From Anaerolineae bacterium (GTDB lineage: Bacteria > Chloroflexota > Anaerolineae > Promineifilales > Promineifilaceae), in the NCBI GenBank assembly GCA_020848035.1, contig JADLAX010000090.1, positions 154,437 through 218,436 on the forward strand: DNA of 64,000 bases. Direction: 5' to 3'. The notes beneath the pieces are model-generated. The model ran no database searches and was not told where the DNA came from. It saw only the letters and a list, made by a program, of their open reading frames with translations. The translations under genes were made by a program, and so were the position numbers. Shown here in pieces: positions 27,309-35,908 of the stretch (within the stretch, counting starts at the first letter, position 1; each line of letters opens with the position of its first letter).

Positions 27309-29127
27309 TCAAAAGTCCATTTGTTGCAAATTGCATGTGGTATAAGCGGTAATACAGGCCAGTGGGATTTTGCAGCAGCTCGCTGTGCGTGCCCTGCTCC
27401 ACCACGCGCCCCTGGTCCAGCACCAGCACCCAGTTGGCGTTAATCACAGTGCTCAGGCGATGGGCAATGACGAAGGAGGTACGGCCGTTCATCAACCGCT
27501 CCAACGCCTCCTGCACCAGGCTCTCACTTTCACTGTCCAGCGAAGAGGTGGCCTCGTCCAAAATCAGAATGCGCGGGTCTTTCAGGATGGCCCGGGCAAT
27601 GGCCACCCGCTGCCGCTGGCCGCCGCTCAGCTTCACACCCCGCTCACCCACCATCGTCTGGTAACCGTCGGGCAGGTCGCGCAGAATAAAGTCGTGGGCA
27701 TTGGCGGCCCGGGCCGCCGCTTCAATTTCCGCCTGGGTCGCCTCCAGCTTGCCGTAGCGAATATTTTCCAGCACCGTGTCGGAAAACAGGATGGTCTCCT
27801 GTGGCACAATGCCAATTTGCTGGCGCAGGCTGGCCACGGTCACGTCGCGAATATCACAATTGTCAATGAGGATACGGCCGTTCCCCACATCATAAAAACG
27901 AGGAATGAGGTTCACCAGCGTGCTTTTGCCCGCGCCGCTCGGCCCCACCAGGGCCACCACCTGCCCCGGTTCAGCCACAAACGACACCTGCTTCAGCAAG
28001 GGCACAGAGGTGATGTAGTCAAAATCCACCGTGTCAAATTCCACCCGGCCCGTGACCGACGGCAGGGTTGTCGCCCCAGGCCGATCGGCAATGTCCGGCG
28101 GCGTATCCAGCAGCTCAAACAGCCGATCTGTCGCCCCCAGCGCCGACTGAAACTGGGCATACAGCCCCGCCAGCGAGGCAATCGGCGTGGCCACCATCAA
28201 CGTGTACACCAGGTAGGCCACCAGCCCACCGGCCGACAGTCGCCCTTCGATCACCTCAAAACTACCAAACCAGAGCGTGATCGTAATCGAAGCAAAAGCC
28301 ATAAAACCGATAATTGGCCCCAACACCGCGCCAATTTTGGCCCGCTGCATCGCGGCGACAAACGTCTCATTCACCCGCGCCGAAAAACGGCCGATCTCAT
28401 GCGGCTCGCGTACAAACGACTTCACAATGCGAATGCCGCTGACCGTTTCTTCCACCACGTTAGCCGCCTCAGCCAGCGCGTCCTGCACCGCCTTAGCTGC
28501 GGTGCGAATTTTTCGCCCCAAAAACACCATCGTCAGCGAAATGATGGGAATGCCGGTGAGAATAACCAGCGTCAGCCGCCAGTTGAGCCAAAAAAGCAAA
28601 ACGGCCGCTCCCACCAGCGTCACCGCCTGCCGCAGCAGCGCCACCAGGTTACCCGTCACCGCACCTTGCAGCAGCGACACATCGTTGGTCAGCCGCGACA
28701 CCACCTCGCCCGTGCGATGATCGGCAAAATATTTCAGCGACAACGACTGCAAATGGCTGTAAATCTGCACCCGAATCGTGGCAATCACCCGCTCGCCCAC
28801 GTAGGCCAGCGACAGCTGATGGCCAAAGCTGAACAGCGCCTGCACAATAAAGACCACAAAGAGGCCAATCGCCAGCTGGTTCAGCCGGGCCAGGTTTTTG
28901 TCAATGAGCACCACGTCAACCAGATTTTGCACCACCAGCGGCAAAATCAGCCCCAGCACGGTGCTAAACAGCAGCAGGGTAATGGAAAAGATCATCTGGC
29001 GGCGATACGGCCGTACATACTGGAGAAGACGGCCGTAAGTGTGCAAACTTTCCCGACTCAGCCGGGCTGTCTTGGCATCTGGATCAGATTCGTACTGCCG
29101 CCCCATGCGGCGAAACCGTGCAGTCAT
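27268..29127 (-). CDS. ABC exporter, fused permease and ATPase
   Basis: A type IV ABC exporter half-transporter (about 619 aa) expected to dimerise and export lipid, peptide or drug. Six membrane helices lie within residues 45-330. The nucleotide-binding domain has Walker A GPSGAGKSTL, signature VKLSGGQRQRVAIARA, Walker B ILILDEATSSLDSESE and the H-loop AHRLST. An in-frame TTG 18 bases upstream is possible, but the ATG at 29127 is preferred. Its 3' end overlaps the TraB-family gene. That pairing could mean export and control of a peptide or lipid, but the substrate is not visible from sequence. Confidence 0.92.
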   Translation of the reverse strand: MTARFRRMGRQYESDPDAKTARLSRESLHTYGRLLQYVRPYRRQMIFSITLLLFSTVLGLILPLVVQNLVDVVLIDKNLARLNQLAIGLFVVFIVQALFSFGHQLSLAYVGERVIATIRVQIYSHLQSLSLKYFADHRTGEVVSRLTNDVSLLQGAVTGNLVALLRQAVTLVGAAVLLFWLNWRLTLVILTGIPIISLTMVFLGRKIRTAAKAVQDALAEAANVVEETVSGIRIVKSFVREPHEIGRFSARVNETFVAAMQRAKIGAVLGPIIGFMAFASITITLWFGSFEVIEGRLSAGGLVAYLVYTLMVATPIASLAGLYAQFQSALGATDRLFELLDTPPDIADRPGATTLPSVTGRVEFDTVDFDYITSVPLLKQVSFVAEPGQVVALVGPSGAGKSTLVNLIPRFYDVGNGRILIDNCDIRDVTVASLRQQIGIVPQETILFSDTVLENIRYGKLEATQAEIEAAARAANAHDFILRDLPDGYQTMVGERGVKLSGGQRQRVAIARAILKDPRILILDEATSSLDSESESLVQEALERLMNGRTSFVIAHRLSTVINANWVLVLDQGRVVEQGTHSELLQNPTGLYYRLYHMQFATNGLLNGEQPDPRTQLPV

Positions 29128-29191
29128 AACCGTATTATCCCGCAAAAGTGCAAATTGAGTGAATGGTCACTGGATCAGCCGTCTATCGGGT

Positions 29192-29228
29192 CAAATAAAA
29201 AGCCTCCTCACCCATGTAGTGAGGAGGC
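29192..29228 (-). terminator. Rho-independent terminator of ftsH
   Basis: A perfect 10-bp stem (GCCTCCTCAC at 29202-29211, GTGAGGAGGC at 29219-29228) with a 7-nt loop. On the minus strand it is followed by TTTTTATTT. It is placed about 30 bases after the ftsH stop. Confidence 0.92.
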
Positions 29229-29256
29229 TGTGGCCTCAAAATCAAACGAACAAAAC

Positions 29257-31203
29257 TTAGTCAGATGCCGAAGTGGCTTCTTCAACCAGCGCTTCCGTCA
29301 ATTCCTCCGGATCCGCCTTGCCATTTTCCGAACGCACCGCCAACGTTTCATTCATCAGCTTCTCAAACGCGCTGCGATCCATCGTCTCCACTTCCATCAG
29401 CGCCTTGGCCAGCACCACCATCTTGTTGTGATTGTCCTCAATGATTTGTCTGGCGCGTTTGTAATTGCGATCCAGAATGACGCGCACTTCTTCATCAATT
29501 GCCTTGGCCGCTTCTTCGCTGTAGTCACGCCCCATACCAAAGCCATAGTCACGCCCCACAAACGGGCTGCTGCCCTGGTCGCCATAAGTCGGCAAACCCA
29601 GCGACGAAGACATGCCATAGCTCATCACCATCGCCTTAGCCATGCGGGTGGACTGCTGCAAATCCGAAGCCGCGCCCGTCGTGATCTGGCCGAAGAACAC
29701 CTCTTCCGCCGCACGGCCGCCCATCGCCATTGCAATCTGGTCCTCAAACTTGTCGCGGGTATACACCATGCGCTCTTCACGCAGTGGCAGTACGTACCCA
29801 CCGGCCCGGCCACGCGGCACAATCGTAATTTTCTGAATGGGATCCGTGTTGGCCAGATGGAAACTAACCACCGCGTGACCCGCTTCATGATAAGCCACCG
29901 TCTCTTTGTCTTCCTGGCTCATCACGTGGCTCTTCTTTTCGGGTCCCAGAGCAATGCGGTCAAAGGCGTCCTGAAACTCCAGGTTGCCAATCGTCCGCTG
30001 GTCGCGCCGGGCGGCAAAAATCGCGGCTTCGTTCAGCAGGTTCTCCAGATCCGCGCCGGAAAAACCGGCCGTCAGCTTGGCAAACTCTTTCAGCTCCACT
30101 TCTTTACTGATCGGTTTACCGCGAGCGTGCACTTCCAAAATCTTCTCCCGGCCGCGCACGTCCGGTAGATCTACATACACCTTGCGGTCAAACCGACCGG
30201 GGCGCAGCAGCGCCGGGTCCAAAATGTCTGCCCGGTTGGTGGCGGCCATCACAATCACGTTGGTGTCATTGTCAAAGCCATCCATCTCCACCAGGATCTG
30301 GTTGAGGGTTTGCTCACGCTCATCGTGGCCACCGCCCAGGCCCGCGCCACGCTGGCGGCCTACGGCGTCAATTTCGTCCACAAACACAATCGACGGGGCC
30401 GACTGCTTGGCCTTCTCGAACAAATCGCGCACGCGGCTGGCACCCACACCGACAAACATCTCCACAAATTCAGAACCGGAGATGTGGAAAAACGGTACCC
30501 CGGCTTCCCCAGCTACGGCGCGGGCCAGCAGCGTTTTACCCGTTCCGGGCGGGCCAACCATCAGCACACCCTTGGGAATACGCGCCCCAACCTGCACAAA
30601 TTTTTCTGGTTCGCGGAGGAACTGCACCACTTCGGCCAGCTCCATCTTGGCCTCATCCACACCGGCCACATCGTCAAAAGTTACCGTGGGCCGGTCAGCG
30701 TCGCTGAGATTTTTGGCCCGGCTACGGCCGAATCCAAAAATGCTGTTGCCACCGCCACCCTGCATCTGCCGGAAGCCCCGGCTGAAAATCCAGATCAGCA
30801 GCAAAACCGGGCCAATTGTGAACAAAATGCTCACAATGTTGTTGCGCAAAGACAGGTTGCGTACCTGCACCTCAACCCCCAGTTCATCCAAAGCGGCATT
30901 GCTGAGGCCATTAAAATTAAGCACATCCTCCAGCGAGCTCTGGCTGTCTTTGGTGGTCACACCCACCGTCACGGCCTCGCCAGTGGCATCCACGCGGTAC
31001 GCCTCCAGGGTGTCCCCGTTCAGCTCAATCACGTCCACTTCACCGCTGTTCACCAGGGAGAAAAACTGCTGCTGGCTGATTTCTTCCGGGCCGCTCAAAC
31101 GGCCGCTAAACAGCAGCTGCAGCCCCACAATGACGGCAAAAATTGTAATAATCCACACCCAGGTTGGCACCGATGGGCGGTTGTCATTTGGTTGCTCATC
31201 CAT
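29257..31203 (-). CDS. ftsH: ATP-dependent zinc metalloprotease FtsH
   Basis: The membrane-bound AAA protease that degrades misfolded and regulatory membrane proteins. It is 648 aa, normal length. Two membrane helices (about 14-30 and 125-142) flank a short extracytoplasmic domain. The AAA module has Walker A GPPGTGKTLLARA, Walker B IVFVDEIDA and the SRH with RPGRFDR. The zinc site is HEAGH near residue 440 with a downstream Asp. The C-terminus is short and acidic. AGAGAGA precedes the ATG. A strong terminator follows the gene, so it is probably a single-gene transcript. Confidence 0.98.
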   Translation of the reverse strand: MDEQPNDNRPSVPTWVWIITIFAVIVGLQLLFSGRLSGPEEISQQQFFSLVNSGEVDVIELNGDTLEAYRVDATGEAVTVGVTTKDSQSSLEDVLNFNGLSNAALDELGVEVQVRNLSLRNNIVSILFTIGPVLLLIWIFSRGFRQMQGGGGNSIFGFGRSRAKNLSDADRPTVTFDDVAGVDEAKMELAEVVQFLREPEKFVQVGARIPKGVLMVGPPGTGKTLLARAVAGEAGVPFFHISGSEFVEMFVGVGASRVRDLFEKAKQSAPSIVFVDEIDAVGRQRGAGLGGGHDEREQTLNQILVEMDGFDNDTNVIVMAATNRADILDPALLRPGRFDRKVYVDLPDVRGREKILEVHARGKPISKEVELKEFAKLTAGFSGADLENLLNEAAIFAARRDQRTIGNLEFQDAFDRIALGPEKKSHVMSQEDKETVAYHEAGHAVVSFHLANTDPIQKITIVPRGRAGGYVLPLREERMVYTRDKFEDQIAMAMGGRAAEEVFFGQITTGAASDLQQSTRMAKAMVMSYGMSSSLGLPTYGDQGSSPFVGRDYGFGMGRDYSEEAAKAIDEEVRVILDRNYKRARQIIEDNHNKMVVLAKALMEVETMDRSAFEKLMNETLAVRSENGKADPEELTEALVEEATSASD

Positions 31204-31384
31204 AATATTGTCTCTCTAGATTAAATTTGGGAATCTTTCCCCTCTCATAAGTTTCACGAATTTTCCGGGCTGTTTTGTCAGGCAACAGAGGAAAATATCG
31301 AACCATTGTACGACTAAACCAGAGGGGATTCAAGCGCAACACCAACGCAAGAACGCAAATATCCCCAACCCCCTCTTCTGTTTG

Positions 31385-32026
31385 TTACCATTCGGGCGGC
31401 AATGGCGGATGCACCGGCTCGCGCCGCACCGGGATAGGTACCGGCAATGGCGTCGGTTCTGGTTCCAGCACAAAAGCATCCATCATGTTAACCAGAATAC
31501 CACGCAGATTACGCCGGGCGTACTGCAAACGCTTCTTCACCGTGGTGAGCGGTAGCTCTAGCAAGCGGGCGATTTCCTTTTGTGAATAGCCATTAAGGTA
31601 AAACAGCTTCGTCACAATTTGCTCGTTTTCGGGCAGGGCCTGTACGGCCGTCATCACCCGCTCCTTCATTTCTTCATTTTCAACCAGGGCCAGTGGGCCG
31701 GGTTCCTGCGCCGCCAGCTCCAGATCAACCACCTGGGTAGACGGCCGTGCCGCGCGCAGCAGGCGATACGCCTGGCTCAGCACAATTTGCTTAAACCAAC
31801 CGGCAAACGCTTTAGGCTCCTCCAGCTGGTGCAGCATCTGGTAAGCCACCACAAACGCTTCCTGCGTCGCATCCTGCGCCAGATCACCATCGTGCAGGCG
31901 CGTAAAGGCCCAGCGGTACGCCACTTCATAAAATTCACCGACCAGCATGGCAAACGCTTGCTGGCGTTCATCTTTTGACAGTCTGCCATTCCTGGCATTG
32001 GTTACTAGCTGTTCTAACTCAGGCAT
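31385..32026 (-). CDS. RNA polymerase sigma factor, ECF-like sigma-70 family
   Basis: A 213-residue sigma factor. Region 2 covers about 20-90 (DLAQDATQEAFVVAYQML and FAGWFKQIVLSQAYRLLR). Region 4 covers about 125-185, with the helix-turn-helix YSQKEIARLLELPLTTVKKRLQYARRNLR. The C-terminal 25 residues are Pro-rich (EPEPTPLPVPIPV...), an unusual tail. The ATG at 32026 is preferred over a TTG 12 bases upstream because GGAG lies seven bases before it. No anti-sigma factor gene adjoins it, but the next gene on the other side encodes a cell-wall amidase. Control of envelope genes is a guess. Confidence 0.88.
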   Translation of the reverse strand: MPELEQLVTNARNGRLSKDERQQAFAMLVGEFYEVAYRWAFTRLHDGDLAQDATQEAFVVAYQMLHQLEEPKAFAGWFKQIVLSQAYRLLRAARPSTQVVDLELAAQEPGPLALVENEEMKERVMTAVQALPENEQIVTKLFYLNGYSQKEIARLLELPLTTVKKRLQYARRNLRGILVNMMDAFVLEPEPTPLPVPIPVRREPVHPPLPPEW

Positions 32027-32393
32027 AATGCACTCCAACGGCCGTTGCTCAACTCACTGCGACAAACATCCTGCGTTACTTAGATCAACTCTTCGGAAGA
32101 AACCTTACCTGCTTCAGCGAGTCAGCTACTTTATAGAGCCATATTGTAACAAAAAGGTGACAGATTCATCTTCTTTTTAGCAACATCACTTCCAGATCGC
32201 ATCTTTCTCTCATCCCTGGCTTAGCCCCACACCTCTTCCATTTACAGCCAGCAGCCTTAACCTTTGGCGAAATCATTCATGCACTTCTCCAGGCGAGCGG
32301 AAATCTCTCATTTTCCTCTTGGCCACTTTCGTGTAAAATATAGACATAAGATCAGCAACAACAACTCCTTGGCTGTTGTTCAGGACCTGAACG
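32027..32393. promoter_or_regulatory. Divergent promoter region, sigma factor / amidase
   Basis: A gap of about 370 bases between divergent genes, AT-richer than the surroundings, with one ACGGCCGT at about 32039. It must hold both promoters; none can be assigned securely. No hairpin, repeat or gene is seen. Confidence 0.4.
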
Positions 32394-33215
32394 GTGGGCG
32401 CAATTAAACCAATCAGGTCACGCAAAGCAATCCGTATGCAATCAGAATTACCAGACAACAATTGGGAAAACAGCTCATTTGATTGGCTGCACCTGCTGGG
32501 ACGTCACCTGCCCATCGTGATCTTCTTGCTGCTGGCTTTTGTGGGCATGGGCATTGTCTATTGGTTTTTCAGCCCACCCGAAGCCACGGCCGAAATGATT
32601 GCCGCCTCCAGCACCAGTTCCCTCTCTGCTCCTATTTACAAGCCCATTCCCGCCAAACCGGTGCTGCAGCGCCTGGCGCAAAGCCCCGGCCCCATCCGCA
32701 TCGGCCTCATTTCTGGCCACAAAGGCAGCGACAGCGGTGCCGTGTGTGACGATGGCCTGACCGAAGCCGAAATCAACTTCAATATCGCCGAAAAGGTGGC
32801 CGCCGCCCTGCTGGCGCAGGGCATTCATGCCGACATTTTAGAGGAGTTTGATCCCCGGCTAAGCAGCTATGGCGGTACGGCCGTTATCTCCATTCACGCT
32901 GACTCTTGTGTTTATTACAACGATCTGGCCACCGGCTACAAAGTGGCCCCCTCCAGCCGCACCGACTCGCTGACGCTGCAAAGCTGCATGGAAGCAGCCT
33001 ATACCCAAACCACCCAGCTGCCCTACCACGCCAACACCATCACCCCCCACATGACCGACTACCACGCCTTCCGCACGCTGCCTGAAGGAGTACCCGCCAT
33101 CATTATCGAAGTCGGTTTTATGAACCTGGACCGCGCCCTCCTGACAACCAATGCCGATATTCCCGCTGCGGGCATTTTGAACGGCATCCAATGCTTTTTG
33201 GACAGCGTGCAATGA
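32394..33215 (+). CDS. N-acetylmuramoyl-L-alanine amidase, membrane-anchored
   Basis: A zinc amidase of the Amidase_3 family that cuts the bond between MurNAc and the peptidoglycan stem peptide. It is 273 aa if started at the GTG (AGGA eight bases upstream), or 259 aa from the ATG at 32436. A membrane helix lies at about 38-60, a Ser/Pro linker follows, and the catalytic domain covers about 100-270. Zinc ligands are visible in LISGHKGSDSGA (His), TEAEINF (Glu) and ISIHADSC (His), and the catalytic Glu in IIIEVGFMNLDRA. The stop overlaps the next gene (ATGA), so amidase and L,D-transpeptidase are translationally coupled, a sensible pairing for wall remodelling. Confidence 0.88.
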   Translation: MGAIKPIRSRKAIRMQSELPDNNWENSSFDWLHLLGRHLPIVIFLLLAFVGMGIVYWFFSPPEATAEMIAASSTSSLSAPIYKPIPAKPVLQRLAQSPGPIRIGLISGHKGSDSGAVCDDGLTEAEINFNIAEKVAAALLAQGIHADILEEFDPRLSSYGGTAVISIHADSCVYYNDLATGYKVAPSSRTDSLTLQSCMEAAYTQTTQLPYHANTITPHMTDYHAFRTLPEGVPAIIIEVGFMNLDRALLTTNADIPAAGILNGIQCFLDSVQ

Positions 33216-34306
33216 GTGCCGCCACTTCCCCACGCCGCTTCACCCCAATTGACACGCTGTTGCAAGAGGCCAAAACGGCCGTTCAGCAGCAAAATCACCA
33301 TGAAGCCCGTCGCCTGCTCCAACAAGCCGTGCGCCAGGACCCGCAAGATTATCGCGGCTGGCTCTGGCTGGCCACGGTAGCCCCATCACCCCAGGCCAGC
33401 CTGGAATACGTCAACCGCGCCGAGATGCTGGCCCCCAACAACCCCACCGTGCACAAAGCGCGCCGCTGGGCCGAAAAGCGCCTGGCCGAAAGCGACCTTC
33501 CCGAGGTGACGGTGCCTGTTCCAACTACCCAACGTCGCTGGCCCACGGCACTGCGCTGGATTGCTCTAGCGGTTGTTGTGCTGCTGCTGGTTGGTGTGGG
33601 TACAGTGTACGCCTGGAACTATTTCCAACCAGCGGGAGAGACGGCCGAAACTGCCGTTCTCAACAGCAGCCTCTCCCCCCTGGATAATGTCGAAGAAATG
33701 GTTGCGGGAGTGGCGACGGCCGTTCCCGCCGAGGGCGTCCTCGCCCAGCCAACCGCCACCCAAACGCCACAACCCCGCCTGCCCGCCAAAGAGATTGCTA
33801 GCACCGGGGCCAACCAGCCCCGCCCCACTTGGACCATCACGCCCACACCGTCGCCAACACCTACCCCGACGCCCACCGTCATTCCCACCTTTGTCAGCCC
33901 CAACTACAACGAGGCGTCACGGCCGTTTGGCGTTGGCCCCACTGAGCGCTGGATCGATGTGAACCTGACCACCCAGACGCTGCGCGCCCTCGAAGGTGAC
34001 ACCGTCCTCTTCACCACCCTCATCTCCAGCGGCACCTGGGAACACCCCACGGTCACCGGCCAGTTCCGCATCTGGCTCACCTACCGCAGCCAGACGATGG
34101 ACGGCCGTCTCCTCGGCTACGACTACTACCTGGAAGACGTGCCCTACGTCATGTACTTCTACCAGGATTACGCCCTGCATGGCACCTTCTGGCACAGCAA
34201 CTTTGGCACCCCCATGAGCCACGGCTGCGTCAACCTGGAAACCAGCGACGCCGCCTGGATTTATAACTTTGTCTCCATTGGCACTGTCGTCAACGTCCAT
34301 TACTAA
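33212..34306 (+). CDS. L,D-transpeptidase (YkuD) with TPR-like N-terminus
   Basis: A 364-residue wall-crosslinking enzyme. An N-terminal TPR-like segment (residues 8-80, AVQQQNHHEARRLLQQAVRQDPQDYRGWLWLATV) is cytoplasmic. One membrane helix follows at about 110-135, then a Thr/Pro-rich linker (about 185-225). The YkuD catalytic domain covers about 235-364, with the active-site segment LHGTFWHSNFGTPMSHGCVNLE carrying the His, Ser and nucleophilic Cys. The start ATG overlaps the amidase stop. Cytoplasmic TPRs joined to an external transpeptidase suggest intracellular control or localisation of crosslinking; this is inference. Confidence 0.9.
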   Translation: MSAATSPRRFTPIDTLLQEAKTAVQQQNHHEARRLLQQAVRQDPQDYRGWLWLATVAPSPQASLEYVNRAEMLAPNNPTVHKARRWAEKRLAESDLPEVTVPVPTTQRRWPTALRWIALAVVVLLLVGVGTVYAWNYFQPAGETAETAVLNSSLSPLDNVEEMVAGVATAVPAEGVLAQPTATQTPQPRLPAKEIASTGANQPRPTWTITPTPSPTPTPTPTVIPTFVSPNYNEASRPFGVGPTERWIDVNLTTQTLRALEGDTVLFTTLISSGTWEHPTVTGQFRIWLTYRSQTMDGRLLGYDYYLEDVPYVMYFYQDYALHGTFWHSNFGTPMSHGCVNLETSDAAWIYNFVSIGTVVNVHY

Positions 34307-34310
34307 CGCA

Positions 34311-34354
34311 GAGACGTTGCAATGCCACGTCTCTACACTATAATTGCTTTGCAA
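34311..34354. repeat. Two small hairpins after the transpeptidase gene
   Basis: GAGACG at 34311 pairs with CGTCTC at 34328, and ATTGC pairs with GCAAT at 34342-34354. The words TTGCAATGCCACGTCTC recur partly inverted. They are probably a small extragenic repeat at the transcript end. Confidence 0.5.
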
Positions 34355-34471
34355 TAGACCAGCTGCCCAAAAATTCAATAAGCAGTCCAACCTATTGCCA
34401 GAAAAATACCACTGTGCATCAGGATTGATGTGGTAGATTCATGGCTGGACAAACGACTTCAATCATTTAAA

Positions 34472-34524
34472 AGAGCCCGGCTGCCAGGAGCGTTCCTCCG
34501 GTAGGTCGGGCTTCTCTATTTTTT
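34472..34524 (+). terminator. Nested hairpin with T-run in front of purA
   Basis: AGAGCCCG at 34472-34479 pairs with CGGGCTTCT at 34507-34515, enclosing a smaller GGAG/CTCC hairpin, followed by CTATTTTTT. It ends about 20 bases before the purA start. It is either the terminator of the transpeptidase transcript or an attenuator in the purA leader. Confidence 0.6.
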
Positions 34525-34545
34525 GGCGAACCTCAGGAGGAGACT

Positions 34546-35835
34546 ATGCCACTAGACATGATTATCGGTGCCCAGTGGGGCGATGAGGGCAAAGGCCGGG
34601 TGACTGACCTGCTGGCCGCCCAGACAGACATCGTGGCCCGCTACAGTGGCGGCGACAACGCCGGGCACACCGTCACCGTGAAAGGGGAGATTTTTAAGCT
34701 GCATCTCATTCCCTCCGGCATTATTCATGCCAACGTCACCTGCCTGATTGGCAATGGCGTGGTGCTCAACCCGGCCGTGCTGCTGCGCGAAATGGCTGCC
34801 CTGGCCACACGCGGCATCGACGTTGGCCCAGAACGGCTCAAAATTAGCCGCAACGCCCACCTCATCACCCCGGCCCACATTGCTCTGGACAAAGCCAAGG
34901 AGGCCCGGCGCGGCAGCGACGCCATCGGCACCACCCTGCGCGGCATCGGCCCAGCCTACACCGACAAGACGGAGCGCACCGGCCTGCGCGCCGAGTTGTT
35001 TGCCAATCCAGAGGAACTGGCCGACCAGATTCAGGCGCACATCACTGCCAAAAATGAAGTGCTTACCAAAATCTACGGCGCGGACCCACTGGACGCCGAT
35101 GCGGTTGCCGCCGAGTATGCTGGCTACGCGCAAAAGCTGCGCGACCACCTGGTGTATGGCTCGGTCTACCTGGACCGGGCACTGAAAGACGGCCGTTCCG
35201 TCCTCGCTGAAGGTGCCCAGGGAACCTTCCTGGATTTGGACCACGGCACCTACCCCTTTGTCACCAGCTCCGCCCCAACTTCAGGCGGGGTGCTGGTCGG
35301 GCTGGGCGTTGGGCCAGGTAAGGTTGGGCGCATCATCGGCATTGCCAAGGCGTTCACCAGCCGCGTCGGCGGCGGCCCGTTCCCCTCCGAGCTGGATGGC
35401 GCGATGGCCCACCGGCTGCGCGGCACGGGCGACAAGCCGTGGGATGAGTACGGCACCACCACCGGGCGGCCGCGCCGGGTGGGCTGGCTCGATTTGGTCA
35501 TGCTGCGCCACGCCGCCCGCATCAACGGCCTGACGGAGCTGGTGATCACCAAGCTGGACGTTTTAAGCGGCCTCGACGAAATTCTGGTGTGCAACGCCTA
35601 CCGGCTAGACGGCGAAACGATTGACTTTTACCCCAGCGACATTCCCTCGCTAAGCCGCTGTGAGGCGGTGTACGATACCCTGCCCGGCTGGGTGGAAGAC
35701 GTGATGGCCGTACGCACCCTGGCGGATTTGCCGCAAAACGCCCAAAATTACATTCACTACATCACCGATCAGACCGGGGTGCCGGTAACGGCCGTTTCCG
35801 TTGGCCCCGGCCGCGATCAGGTCGTTCATTTATGA
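34546..35835 (+). CDS. purA: Adenylosuccinate synthetase
   Basis: Converts IMP, aspartate and GTP to adenylosuccinate, the first committed step to AMP. It is 429 aa, standard length. Motifs: IIGAQWGDEGKGRVTD at the N-terminus, NAGHTV with the catalytic His, GTTLRGIGPAYTDK near 125-140, and TTTGRPRRVGWLD near 300-313. A very strong ribosome binding site (AGGAGGAG) sets the start. The gene is followed 73 bases later by purH, so the two enzymes that make IMP and use it for AMP are adjacent. A hairpin in front of the gene may control its expression. Confidence 0.98.
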   Translation: MPLDMIIGAQWGDEGKGRVTDLLAAQTDIVARYSGGDNAGHTVTVKGEIFKLHLIPSGIIHANVTCLIGNGVVLNPAVLLREMAALATRGIDVGPERLKISRNAHLITPAHIALDKAKEARRGSDAIGTTLRGIGPAYTDKTERTGLRAELFANPEELADQIQAHITAKNEVLTKIYGADPLDADAVAAEYAGYAQKLRDHLVYGSVYLDRALKDGRSVLAEGAQGTFLDLDHGTYPFVTSSAPTSGGVLVGLGVGPGKVGRIIGIAKAFTSRVGGGPFPSELDGAMAHRLRGTGDKPWDEYGTTTGRPRRVGWLDLVMLRHAARINGLTELVITKLDVLSGLDEILVCNAYRLDGETIDFYPSDIPSLSRCEAVYDTLPGWVEDVMAVRTLADLPQNAQNYIHYITDQTGVPVTAVSVGPGRDQVVHL

Positions 35836-35893
35836 AACGTGATGCGTGAAACGTGATGGATGAAAACATCACCGTTTCACGCATCATCTCGCC
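35836..35893 (+). repeat. Inverted repeat between purA and purH
   Basis: AAACGTGATGCGTGAAACGT and GATGGATG are followed by CATCACCGTTTCACGCATCA, which pairs with the first part. It occupies nearly the whole gap, leaving the purH ribosome binding site (AGGAG) free. It may tune purH relative to purA. Confidence 0.75.
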
Positions 35894-35908
35894 AGGAGTA
35901 AATTTTAG

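Noticed and set aside
27370..30168. A 932-codon plus-strand open frame opposite the ABC exporter and ftsH
   Set aside because: It covers two certain genes on the other strand, is rich in His, Gln and Arg as expected for a frame shadow, and has no recognisable domain.
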